A stretch of DNA of 23,296 bases from Desulfobacteraceae bacterium (GTDB lineage: Bacteria > Desulfobacterota > Desulfobacteria > Desulfobacterales > Desulfobacteraceae), in the NCBI GenBank assembly GCA_030638935.1, contig DAOWDR010000688.1:1-23296 (forward strand), written 5' to 3'. This document shows positions 1 to 7,239 of the stretch, piece by piece. The position numbers were made by a program, and so were the translations under genes. Position 1 is the first letter of the stretch. Every line of letters begins with the position of its first letter. Below the pieces are notes generated by a model. The model made no database searches, was not told the origin of the DNA, and saw only the letters and a list, made by a program, of their open reading frames with translations.

Positions 1-275
1 TGGGCTTCCGCCGTTACCATTAAAAAAGGCTTTCTTGCATACCGGGAATCTGCACGCACCTTTTTCAAGAGCTCAAGGCCTGTCATTTTGGGCATGTTCC
101 AGTCTGATATAATCAAGTCTATTTCTTGGTTTTCCAAAACGTCCCAGGCAGTTGTCCCATCATCAGCTTCCACAAGATTTTTAAAACCAAGCTGTTTTAA
201 AATATTCTTAAGGATACGGCGCATGGTAGCAAAATCGTCAACAATCAGAACCTTGATGGATGTGTCCATTGCCAC
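1..275 (-). CDS. CheY-like single-domain response regulator, partial
   Basis: Reading the minus strand from position 275 gives 91 residues of a receiver domain, cut by the left edge. Acidic-pocket residues D13 and D14 (VLIVDD), phospho-acceptor D58 in SDWNMP and the switch Thr T88 in MVTAEA are all present. The spacing and the short N-terminus match stand-alone CheY. I chose a GTG start at 275 because GGAGG lies five bases upstream; an ATG two codons later (269) is the alternative. It is the last visible gene of the signalling operon and follows the CheX-like gene after 33 bases. By family, CheY-P binds the flagellar switch or a similar output, and CheX removes its phosphate. The right half of the domain is outside the window, so the lysine near the C-terminus cannot be checked. 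Confidence 0.9.
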   Translation of the reverse strand, partial: MAMDTSIKVLIVDDFATMRRILKNILKQLGFKNLVEADDGTTAWDVLENQEIDLIISDWNMPKMTGLELLKKVRADSRYARKPFLMVTAEA

Positions 276-308
276 ATTTTCCTCCCTATATGGATTAAAA
301 CTGTTTTT

Positions 309-770
309 CTATCTTTCAAAACATACCTCAATTGTGAACTCTCCACCCTCGGTACTAAAGGGGATGGCAATCTTGGGCCCTTCTGAGTAATGCCGGATAC
401 TGTGATTTTTACCAGTCACAACCGAAGGGATGGCAGCCTTAAACACCTTGCCAATCTGTTCCAGTTCCCTTCTTGCCTGGCCGGAAATCATATTTGTTAA
501 TTCTCCTACAGCATCGGAAATGTCATCGTCCAGCCTTTCCATGATTTCACCAAACATATTGGAAACAATGGTCAAGATACACTTTTCTTCAAAACTAACA
601 GAGATAGTACCATTGGCAACCCCTGTCAACCCAAGGACTCCGGTGACATCTCCAACAGCCACATTGTCTTTTTTCACGTAGGGTTTACCTGCTGTTACCG
701 TGATAAAAGCCATGGTTTCCAGTACAGATAGCGTTGCATTGATAAACGGATTGATTAACTTTACATCCAT
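309..770 (-). CDS. cheX: CheX-like CheY-P phosphatase
   Basis: A 153-residue protein of the CheC/CheX/FliY phosphatase family with the length of stand-alone CheX. The diagnostic E-x2-N catalytic motif is visible as E90-L-T-N93 inside a helix with the family pattern GELTNMISG. The N-terminal INPFINATLSVLETM segment and the FSTEGGEFTIEVCFE end also fit CheX. Only one E-x2-N motif is seen, as expected for CheX; CheC usually has two. Family knowledge says it dephosphorylates CheY-P in the cytoplasm. It lies between a PilZ gene (27 bases upstream) and the CheY gene (33 bases downstream), so the receiver next door is the obvious substrate. No CheA, CheW or receptor gene is visible here. Confidence 0.85.
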   Translation of the reverse strand: MDVKLINPFINATLSVLETMAFITVTAGKPYVKKDNVAVGDVTGVLGLTGVANGTISVSFEEKCILTIVSNMFGEIMERLDDDISDAVGELTNMISGQARRELEQIGKVFKAAIPSVVTGKNHSIRHYSEGPKIAIPFSTEGGEFTIEVCFER

Positions 771-797
771 TGGGGCAACCCTCCAACACAGCTGCTA

Positions 798-1148
798 TCA
801 ATCAGAATCATCCACACGATTGTAATGCACAATATTTTTCAAATGCGAATAAGTATCCACATCCATGGAGTTAAAAACAATACCTATCCCTGTGTCGGTT
901 TCCCTGATAATTGTCCCTTCTATCAACAATTCGATTTTCTCTATTCCGCCCGTCAAATATATTTTCACTAAACAGGGAGTTCCCGGAGCGAATCGTTTAT
1001 CTGTACCGACAAAGATCCCTTTCAGGCTCAAATCCTTTGAATTGCCCTCTAACGTTACTTGGTCTTTGGTTTTGAGTACAATTTTAATTTCGGTAGCAAA
1101 CCCTACTCTGGAAAATTTACGCCTGTCGTCATTATTTAAAACAGCCAT
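798..1148 (-). CDS. PilZ domain protein (c-di-GMP receptor)
   Basis: This 116-residue protein is essentially a single PilZ domain. The two c-di-GMP contact motifs are present: an R-x3-R element in RRKFSR near residues 9-14, and D-x-S-x2-G in KDLSLKG near residues 39-45. A beta-rich body follows. Single-domain PilZ proteins bind c-di-GMP and act on motility, exopolysaccharide or type IV pili through a partner protein. Its place between an HD-GYP regulator (81 bases upstream) and CheX (27 bases downstream) suggests a link between c-di-GMP level and chemotaxis output. The partner is not identifiable from the sequence. Confidence 0.9.
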   Translation of the reverse strand: MAVLNNDDRRKFSRVGFATEIKIVLKTKDQVTLEGNSKDLSLKGIFVGTDKRFAPGTPCLVKIYLTGGIEKIELLIEGTIIRETDTGIGIVFNSMDVDTYSHLKNIVHYNRVDDSD

Positions 1149-1229
1149 GGTAGATTTACTCCGTGTTTAGTCTTGTTATACGGTTACTTTTACCCCAAAT
1201 TAACACATTTTAAATTCATGCTCAAGCCA

Positions 1230-2777
1230 TTAAAAATCATCGGGCAGTTCCTGATCTGCAATTCTTAAAAAGGCGTCAACCGCCTCGGGATCAAACTGGG
1301 TACCTGAATTATTTTTTATGATGTCAAGCACAATGTTTTTATCCATTTTTTTCCTATAGGACCGATCCGAGGCCATGGCATCATAGCAGTCAGCCACAGA
1401 TAAAACTCTGGAAAGTTTGGGAATCTGATCTCCTGACAAACCATCTGGATACCCTTTTCCGTCATATCGTTCATGGTGGTGCCTTATAATTTCCATTTCC
1501 CGATCCCATAGTCCCAACTTACTGATAATATCAGCGCCTATCACCGGATGTTCCTTTATTTTCTCAAACTCATCATCGGTGAGGCGACCCGGCTTCAGGA
1601 GAATATCATCCCTGATACCGATTTTTCCAATATCATGGAGACTCCCTGCAACATGGATCACATCCAGCTCTTCTTCGTTACACCCCATTTCCTCTGCAAT
1701 CAGATGGGCATATTTGGCCACCCTTGTGGAATGTTTCCGGGTATACAGATCCCTGACTTCAAGGGCCGTAACAAAGGCAAACAATGTTGAAAACAAATTT
1801 TCATATATATTTTCATATAATGCAATATTTTCAATGGCAGAAGCTGCTTTCTGGGTGATAAAGTTCATGTAATAGATGTCTTTTTCACTAAAAGACCTGC
1901 CGTCCTGGAAAATAAATGCACTGGCAACACCAAATATCTTTTCCCGTATTTTAAGGGGCACCACCATAAAGGAATTGACCGGTTCATCCAGATGATTATT
2001 TTTTCCAGACTTTGACATCAAAAAAGGGTTTTCATCTGATTTAAAAGAATCTAAAATATATGCTTTGGCTCTTTCTGAAATATCTTTTCCAAACCGCTTT
2101 AAAACATCATCGTTTTCATAGTCTGAACTGGATTTGGCAACCAGAACCAGAGAAGCATCTTCCTCGGAATAAATATGAAAAAAAACCTTGTCTGCCTTTA
2201 GTTCTTCAACCCCTAGATCAACCACCTTATTAAAAATACCGTAACTGGAATCAGTGCTGGCAAAATCCTCCATTACCCTGTTCAGGGTATTGACCTCGTC
2301 AACCCTGTTAAGCAGTTCATTGTTCAGTTCCCGGAGCCGTTCCTGCCTCTCAATCTCTTCTTTTAGAATGAGGTTTTCCACGAACAACTCACGTTCCCTT
2401 AGGATACGCTTCAAGGTCAGTTCCATCTGTTCAAGGTTGACAGGCTTAATCAAATAATCCACCACCCCGTTTTTCAGGGTCTGGATAGAATTTTCCAGGG
2501 AGGGGTATCCTGTCATAACCACCACAGGGAGACTGCTCTCTATCTGCCTGACCCTTTCGGCCAGCTCCAGTCCGTCCATTATCGGCATATTGATATCTGT
2601 AAAGATGCACCCGATTTTTACCCGATTAAGGATTTCAAGTGCTTCAACACCATTGCCGGCAGTGTATACTTCATAGCCTTTCCTCTGGAAATAACCTTCG
2701 GTCACGTCCAGAATACCCTCTTCATCATCCACTACCAGGATCTTTATCGTGTCATTTATCATCTTAATCAATGCCAA
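1230..2777 (-). CDS. Response regulator with GAF and HD-GYP phosphodiesterase domains
   Basis: A 515-residue, three-part protein. Residues 10-125 are a receiver (D17/D18, phospho-acceptor D61 in FTDINMP, YLIKPV). A coiled linker rich in Glu, Leu and Arg follows at about 125-165, then a GAF-like domain at about 170-320. The C-terminus is HD-GYP: HSTRVAKYA, the metal-binding HDIGKIGI, then HHHERYDGKGYPDGL and ADCYDAM. All signature residues are intact, so it should hydrolyse c-di-GMP when activated by phosphorylation or a GAF ligand. Translation starts either at a TTG (2777) or an in-frame ATG at 2762; neither has a strong ribosome site, and 2762 looks slightly more natural. It heads the minus-strand operon with the PilZ, CheX and CheY genes. 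The cognate kinase is not in the window. Confidence 0.93.
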   Translation of the reverse strand: MALIKMINDTIKILVVDDEEGILDVTEGYFQRKGYEVYTAGNGVEALEILNRVKIGCIFTDINMPIMDGLELAERVRQIESSLPVVVMTGYPSLENSIQTLKNGVVDYLIKPVNLEQMELTLKRILRERELFVENLILKEEIERQERLRELNNELLNRVDEVNTLNRVMEDFASTDSSYGIFNKVVDLGVEELKADKVFFHIYSEEDASLVLVAKSSSDYENDDVLKRFGKDISERAKAYILDSFKSDENPFLMSKSGKNNHLDEPVNSFMVVPLKIREKIFGVASAFIFQDGRSFSEKDIYYMNFITQKAASAIENIALYENIYENLFSTLFAFVTALEVRDLYTRKHSTRVAKYAHLIAEEMGCNEEELDVIHVAGSLHDIGKIGIRDDILLKPGRLTDDEFEKIKEHPVIGADIISKLGLWDREMEIIRHHHERYDGKGYPDGLSGDQIPKLSRVLSVADCYDAMASDRSYRKKMDKNIVLDIIKNNSGTQFDPEAVDAFLRIADQELPDDF

Positions 2778-2815
2778 CCCATTTTTACTATATTTTTAAT
2801 AACCCTACTTTTGCA

Positions 2816-2844
2816 AATGTATATGAATCCATCTATTTTATCAA
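2816..2844 (-). promoter_or_regulatory. Possible sigma70 promoter for the HD-GYP operon
   Basis: On the minus strand TTGATA (2839-2844) and TACATT (2816-2821) are separated by 17 bases and lie about 40 bases before the HD-GYP gene. The -35 matches consensus 5 of 6, the -10 only 4 of 6, and the region is very AT-rich, so chance matches are likely. Confidence 0.3.
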
Positions 2845-2878
2845 CAAAAATCAAAACTTCAGACTTTTTGAAAAATAC

Positions 2879-2893
2879 AAGAATATAATTCTT
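2879..2893. promoter_or_regulatory. AT-rich palindrome upstream of the Lrp gene
   Basis: AAGAAT-ATA-ATTCTT is a perfect 6-base inverted repeat about 30 bases before the predicted -35 of the Lrp-family gene. Lrp/AsnC proteins bind AT-rich inverted repeats and commonly autoregulate, so this is a candidate operator. In such AT-rich DNA it could also arise by chance. Confidence 0.3.
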
Positions 2894-2922
2894 ATTTTAT
2901 TTATTTTGAGCAGATAATATTC

Positions 2923-2951
2923 TTGACAAATTACTATTATATGAATATTAT
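2923..2951 (+). promoter_or_regulatory. Sigma70-type promoter of the Lrp-lysA operon
   Basis: TTGACA (2923-2928), a 17-base spacer and TATTAT (2946-2951) give a near-consensus promoter 45 bases upstream of the Lrp-family start codon. It is one of the best promoter matches in the window and would drive the Lrp, lysA and cutA genes together. Confidence 0.65.
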
Positions 2952-2995
2952 GCATATTTAGTTCCTCATTAATAAATATTAAGAGCATAAGAAAT

Positions 2996-3454
2996 ATGGA
3001 CAAAACAGACCTTCAGATTCTTCAAATCCTTCAAAAAAAAGCAAGAATTCCCAATGTGGAGGTTGCCAGAACCATCGGGATGGCACCATCTGCCGTACTT
3101 GAACGGATAAAAAAATTGGAAGCCCGGGGGATAATAGAAGGGTATGAGGTCCGGCTCAATCCGGAAATGTTCAATTGTGCCATGATCGCCTTTATACACA
3201 TGGGTATAAAAGATCCCTCCCAGATTGTTGAAACAGGAAATGCTGTCGCAGCCATTGAACAGGTACAGGAAGTTCATTACCTGTCCGGAGAAGACTGCCT
3301 CATGGCAAAACTTAAAGTTTCCGGCAACAAGGAGCTTGAAAACATTTTAAGAACCCGGATTGCAGGAATCACATCCATAAAAACCACTAGAACATTCATT
3401 GCCCTTTCCACCTACAAAGAGAGCGCAAAAATAAAACTGCCGGATCAAGCATAA
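2996..3454 (+). CDS. Lrp/AsnC family transcriptional regulator
   Basis: A 152-residue protein with standard Lrp/AsnC architecture. An N-terminal winged helix-turn-helix (about residues 3-60: DLQILQILQKKARIPNVEVAR, then APSAVLERIKKLEARGII) is followed by a RAM ligand-binding/oligomerisation domain at about 65-140. Family members sense amino acids and bind DNA as octamers or hexadecamers. The gene is 36 bases upstream of lysA on the same strand, so control of lysine or diaminopimelate metabolism is a reasonable guess. The ligand cannot be read from the sequence. The start ATG has only a weak ribosome site, but the HTH begins directly after it, so no other start is sensible. Confidence 0.92.
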   Translation: MDKTDLQILQILQKKARIPNVEVARTIGMAPSAVLERIKKLEARGIIEGYEVRLNPEMFNCAMIAFIHMGIKDPSQIVETGNAVAAIEQVQEVHYLSGEDCLMAKLKVSGNKELENILRTRIAGITSIKTTRTFIALSTYKESAKIKLPDQA

Positions 3455-3490
3455 TAATTCTAGTGCCATAAGATAAGGAAAGACACAAGC

Positions 3491-4765
3491 ATGCCGATGT
3501 CAGCTCAATTTAAAAATAGATTAGCACCCCTCCTGCCCCAAATCGTTCATACATTTGGAACACCTTTTCATATTTATGATGAAACAGGCATAAACCAGAC
3601 CTGCGATGAACTGAATACTGCTTTTGAAAAAATTGATGGTTTCAAGGAATACTTTGCCGTAAAGGCGTTACCCAACCCATCCATCATGACCCTGTTAAAA
3701 AATAAGGGATTTGGCTTTGACTGCAGCTCCACACCGGAAATCACCCTGTCCCGGAATATCGGCAGCCAGGGGAAAGACATAATGTTCACCTCCAACAACA
3801 CAAGTACTCAACAATTTAAAACCGCTTTGAATAAAGAGGGGTGTATTCTCAACCTGGATGATATCTCCTTAATTTCAAAGTTACCCGAAATACCGGAACT
3901 CATTTGTTTCAGATACAACCCCGGCTCCAGGAGAAACGGCAATAAAATCATCGGCAATCCCATGGAATCAAAATACGGGGTCACCCATGACCAGATCGTT
4001 GCCGCCTATAAAAAATCCATGGACTTAGGGATCAAACGATTCGGTATTCATACCATGCTGGCATCCAATGAACTGGACTATACCTATATGGTGGAAACCT
4101 GCGACATGCTCCTTGCCATCATAAAAGAGGTCCATGGAAAGCTTGGCATCCAATTTGATTTCATCAATATTGGCGGGGGTCTTGGCATTCCCTACACCCC
4201 GAACACACCCGAATTTGATTTGTCGGCCATGGCCGCAGGCATCACCCGTTCCTTTAGGGCATTTAAAAAACAAAATGGCTGGGCCCCCAAACTCTATATG
4301 GAAAGCGGCCGTTTTATCACAGGCCCCCACGGAGCTCTGGTGACCTCGGTCATCAATCACAAAAAGACCTATAGGGATTATGTGGGGGTTGATACTTCCA
4401 TGTCTGCCCTCATGCGCCCGGGCATGTATGAAGCCTATCACCATATCCACATACACAACAAAGAGGATGCACCCACAAAAAAAGTGGATGTGGTGGGAGC
4501 TCTCTGCGAAAACAATGATAAGTTTGCAGTTCAAAGGGATTTGCCGGCAACCGTTGAAGGTGATATTCTGGTCATCCATGATACCGGTGCCCACGGTCAT
4601 GCCATGGGCTTCAATTATAATGGTCAATTACGTCCAAAAGAACTTTTATTGAGAAAAGATCTGGGTGTTGAACTGATCCGGCGAGCTGAAACCATGGATG
4701 ACTATTTTACCACCCTGAACTTTGATCGAAAAACCATGGGGCCGGTATCAAACTTCCACCCATGA
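3491..4765 (+). CDS. lysA: Diaminopimelate decarboxylase, divergent subfamily
   Basis: A 424-residue fold-type III PLP decarboxylase of the LysA/ornithine decarboxylase group. The PLP lysine is K58 in YFAVKALPNP. The glycine loop is NIGGGLGIPY, then MESGR, the subunit-crossing CENNDKFA block and a C-terminal DTGAHGHAMGFNYNG. The reaction expected is meso-diaminopimelate to L-lysine plus CO2. Motifs differ from textbook LysA: HTMLASNEL stands where many enzymes read H-x-H-x-G-S-Q, and CENND replaces CES-x-D. I recall a LysA subclade with such motifs, so the substrate is likely but not certain. AAGGA lies about 11 bases before the ATG; a second in-frame ATG is two codons on. It is co-directional with the Lrp-type gene and with cutA, 18 bases downstream. 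Confidence 0.85.
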   Translation: MPMSAQFKNRLAPLLPQIVHTFGTPFHIYDETGINQTCDELNTAFEKIDGFKEYFAVKALPNPSIMTLLKNKGFGFDCSSTPEITLSRNIGSQGKDIMFTSNNTSTQQFKTALNKEGCILNLDDISLISKLPEIPELICFRYNPGSRRNGNKIIGNPMESKYGVTHDQIVAAYKKSMDLGIKRFGIHTMLASNELDYTYMVETCDMLLAIIKEVHGKLGIQFDFINIGGGLGIPYTPNTPEFDLSAMAAGITRSFRAFKKQNGWAPKLYMESGRFITGPHGALVTSVINHKKTYRDYVGVDTSMSALMRPGMYEAYHHIHIHNKEDAPTKKVDVVGALCENNDKFAVQRDLPATVEGDILVIHDTGAHGHAMGFNYNGQLRPKELLLRKDLGVELIRRAETMDDYFTTLNFDRKTMGPVSNFHP

Positions 4766-4783
4766 GAACCAAAGGGAGGCCAC

Positions 4784-5097
4784 ATGAAATATTGCATGGT
4801 CATTGTCACCTGTCCCAATGAAACAGATGCAAGGAGACTGGCATCTGGGATGATTGAAAAAAATTGGCTGCCTGTGTCCAATTAAGCCCCATTACCAGTA
4901 TCTATACCTGGGAAAAAAGGGTTATAACGGATCAGGAAATACGGCTGGTCATCAAAACAAAAACACAATGCTACGAAAAGATGGAAAAATTCATCATCCT
5001 CCACCATGGGTATGAGGTACCGCAAATCATACAGATTCCCTTTGAAAAAGGGTTACCAGCATACCTTGACTGGATTGATGAAACCACTGAAGATTAG
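4784..5097 (+). pseudogene. cutA: cutA divalent-ion tolerance protein, frameshifted at an A7 run
   Basis: Two frames together encode a full-length CutA1 (about 104 residues). Frame one starts at ATG 4784 behind a strong GGGAGG site and reads MKYCMVIVTCPNETDARRL up to residue 27, then stops at TAA 4883-4885. The rest, LAACVQLSPITSIYTWE through PFEKGLPAYLDWIDE, lies in another frame from 4864 to the stop at 5097. The switch falls exactly at a run of seven A (4857-4863); eight A would restore E-K-K-L-A-A-C-V, the usual CutA wording. CutA proteins are small trimers linked to copper tolerance in E. coli, with unclear biochemical function. Causes could be a real single-base deletion, a sequence error, or recoding, since the run reads A-AAA-AAT in frame. 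Confidence 0.85.
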
Positions 5098-5110
5098 GCC
5101 GGTGATAGAG

Positions 5111-5512
5111 TCAGGATAAATTTTCAAATTTTTTATCCACAAAAATCTCGGCCTTTTTAAGGTCTTCGCCACGGCAACCCGCCTTTGCCAGGGCAGATGA
5201 AAACGCCTTTTCTGCCACCTTATATTCCCCGCTTTTATACAGGCCCCATCCCCTGAGGTCCTGGGCAAGATAGGAATCCTTTGACTCACCAATTGCCCTG
5301 TCAAACCGTGAAAGATCAATTAAATCAGTGCCGGGTCCATCCCCTTGGATATAATTTAGATAAGTGGTTTCAAGGGCACGTCCTAAAAAATCCAGTCCCC
5401 TGCCGGTGATATGCTCCGGCCAGTTTGCCTTTTCAATGCCGACAAAGGGATGTCCCCAAGTTTCAAGCCATTCAAAAAATTTGGCCCGGCACTCCAACAG
5501 ACCATCATTCAA
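5111..5512 (-). CDS. Small TPR-like protein of unknown function, 5' end possibly frameshifted
   Basis: The open frame encodes about 133 residues ending at 5111. The C-terminal half (RGWGLYKSGEYKVAEKAF plus SSALAKAG) looks like one or two tetratricopeptide-type helical hairpins; the N-terminal half (CRAKFFEWLETWGHPF, GIEKANWPEHITGRGLDFL) is not familiar to me. The only start in this frame near 5512 is TTG without a ribosome site. A proper GGAGG and ATG sit at 5543, 20 bases after the flavodoxin-like gene, but in another frame. The two frames join at a run of seven A (plus-strand T 5524-5530), where six A would give an uninterrupted protein starting MTTDQKITLALNDG. It is co-transcribed with the flavodoxin-like gene. 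Function unknown. Confidence 0.6.
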   Translation of the reverse strand: MNDGLLECRAKFFEWLETWGHPFVGIEKANWPEHITGRGLDFLGRALETTYLNYIQGDGPGTDLIDLSRFDRAIGESKDSYLAQDLRGWGLYKSGEYKVAEKAFSSALAKAGCRGEDLKKAEIFVDKKFENLS

Positions 5513-5563
5513 TGCCAGGGTTATTTTTTTGGTCTGTTGTCATGGTGCTTGCCTCCTTTTTTA

Positions 5564-6043
5564 TTATGATAGCTTTAAGGCAAGTTCTCCCACCCTTTTC
5601 CCCAGTTTTTCTGCATTTTCAATGGTTTTCTCATCCGGTGAGCCGACACAGGCCGTTCCGTAATGCCCTGTGGCTGCCAAAGGATCTCCCGTAATGACCA
5701 TGCCGTAGATAAGAAATGCTTGAAGGATGCCCATCATGGTGGTTTCCTTGCCCCCGGTGGCATCACCGGAGGTGGAAAAAGCAGCACCTATTTTTCCTTC
5801 CATCTTACGACGGGTGCTCACAAATTCGTCAAATACCTTTTTGAGTTGCGCTGCCATGGCTCCAAAATAAACAGGAGAACCTGCAATAATCCCTCCGGCC
5901 TCTATAAAATCCTCTTTAGTTACGGTCTCGGTGTCTTTTAAAACACCCTGGATACCGCCCACAGTGTCAAGCCCTTTCAATACTGCCTGGGCAAGTTTTT
6001 TTGTATTTCCGCCCTTTGAATAGTAGAGCACAAGAACTTTCAT
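5564..6043 (-). CDS. Flavodoxin-like / NAD(P)H-dependent FMN reductase family protein
   Basis: A 159-residue flavodoxin-fold protein. The FMN-phosphate loop YYSKGGNTKKLA is at residues 7-18. The second flavin-loop region reads IIAGSPVYFGAMAAQLKKVF (about 52-71), typical of WrbA/multimeric flavodoxin-like proteins, and AFSTSGDATGGKE follows near residues 88-100. Such proteins bind FMN and act as quinone reductases or electron carriers. The sequence does not decide between these roles. A strong AGGGAGG site precedes the ATG. It is the first gene of a two-gene minus-strand unit with the TPR-like gene and diverges from the solute-binding protein gene. Confidence 0.82.
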   Translation of the reverse strand: MKVLVLYYSKGGNTKKLAQAVLKGLDTVGGIQGVLKDTETVTKEDFIEAGGIIAGSPVYFGAMAAQLKKVFDEFVSTRRKMEGKIGAAFSTSGDATGGKETTMMGILQAFLIYGMVITGDPLAATGHYGTACVGSPDEKTIENAEKLGKRVGELALKLS

Positions 6044-6279
6044 AAATCCTCCCTATTAATATCTTAAAAATGATACCCAATAAATAATTGAAGCTTTCTT
6101 TTAGCATTATCCCACATCTTCTGGCAAACCAGAATCCGGGTGTCAACATGAATTCTGTCTTGCTCCATTTGGATTTCCTTTATATACTGGAGACAGAACT
6201 ATCCATGGGATACCCTTTAAAAATTTATCGTTACGCCTTTTTATCATTGATGATTTTTAGCATCAAAGGGAGGACTGAA

Positions 6280-7071
6280 ATGAAACTATTGCCGGAAAAA
6301 CGAATTTTCTTATCATTTATATTTTTTTGCTTGATCTTCTCCATACTTTTCCCCGGCCCCCTTTGGGCAAAAAAAATAACAGCAGATGATCTTGTTTATT
6401 ACACTGAAAATTTTCCTCCCCACAATTATATGGAAAAGGATATATTACAAGGGGCTTCAGTTGATATCCTTGAATTGATATGGCAAAAGCTTGGGGCTTC
6501 CAAAAACAGACAGGATATTATAATTGCTCCCTGGGCCAGAACCATAAAAATGCTGGAAAAAAAATCCAACATGGTTTTGTTTGGAATGGGTTTTTCCCCT
6601 GAAAGGGCAAAAAAATTCCATTTGGTGGGCCCCTACTACACCCACGAACTTTCCCTGATTTCAAAAAAAAGTCACCCCCTTATAATTTCAACCCTCGAAC
6701 ATGCAAAAATTTTTCCCATTGGGGTGGTCCGCCAGGATATGGGTCACCAGATGTTAAAAAACCTGGGATTCAAAGAGACCGACCTGGATTTATCAAGTGA
6801 TATCGAGCAATTGCATAAAAAATTTATTAAAAATCGATTTGAGCTCATTTGCTATATAAAACATACTTATTTTAAATATCTTATCAGTGTGGGTGCCAAC
6901 CCAGACGATTTTAAGGCAATTTACCCAATCTCGGTTATGAAATCCGGATTTGGTTTTAGCAAACAGATCCCCCTCCCCCTTATCCGGCAGTTCCAAACCG
7001 CATTGGATGAGTTAAAGGAAGACGGATCTATTGCCCTGGTATTGGAAAAATACGATCTGAATTCAAAATAG
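6280..7071 (+). CDS. Periplasmic solute-binding protein (SBP family 3-like), orphan
   Basis: Starting at ATG 6280, behind AGGGAGG, the product has 263 residues. A Sec signal peptide is clear: basic KLLPEKR, hydrophobic FLSFIFFCLIFSILFPGP and a likely cut after PLWA. The mature part begins DLVYYTENFPPHNYMEKD and contains the GASVDILELIWQKLG and PWARTIKMLEKK segments typical of the family 3 extracellular solute-binding fold. It ends with FQTALDELKEDGSIALVLEKY. The frame is open further upstream, but that part has no ribosome site and would bury the signal peptide. These proteins bind amino acids or small ligands for ABC importers or act as sensors. No permease or ATPase gene is near, so ligand and partner are unknown. 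Confidence 0.85.
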   Translation: MKLLPEKRIFLSFIFFCLIFSILFPGPLWAKKITADDLVYYTENFPPHNYMEKDILQGASVDILELIWQKLGASKNRQDIIIAPWARTIKMLEKKSNMVLFGMGFSPERAKKFHLVGPYYTHELSLISKKSHPLIISTLEHAKIFPIGVVRQDMGHQMLKNLGFKETDLDLSSDIEQLHKKFIKNRFELICYIKHTYFKYLISVGANPDDFKAIYPISVMKSGFGFSKQIPLPLIRQFQTALDELKEDGSIALVLEKYDLNSK

Positions 7072-7239
7072 TATTCCACCCATATCCGAAACCAACAAAT
7101 CAAAAAACCAAATTTATCAAGCCTTAAAACCACACCTCCTGTTTTTCCTGTACATTCCTAAAAATATATTTAATAATTGCCCCACTTTAGACCTAATTTA
7201 AAAACTGCATATGTATAGGGTTCAGCAGGAGAACTATCA

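Noticed and set aside
4025..4627. 200-residue open frame on the minus strand within lysA
   Set aside because: It is antisense to a clearly conserved decarboxylase, has no ribosome site and has no recognisable motif.
4850..5530. Systematic under-calling of A runs as the cause of both frame disruptions
   Set aside because: cutA needs one more A but the TPR-like gene needs one fewer, and runs of eight A occur inside several intact genes, so a one-directional error does not explain both.
6088..6279. Longer N-terminus for the solute-binding protein, starting at 6088
   Set aside because: It would put 64 residues before an obvious signal peptide, while ATG 6280 has a strong AGGGAGG site.
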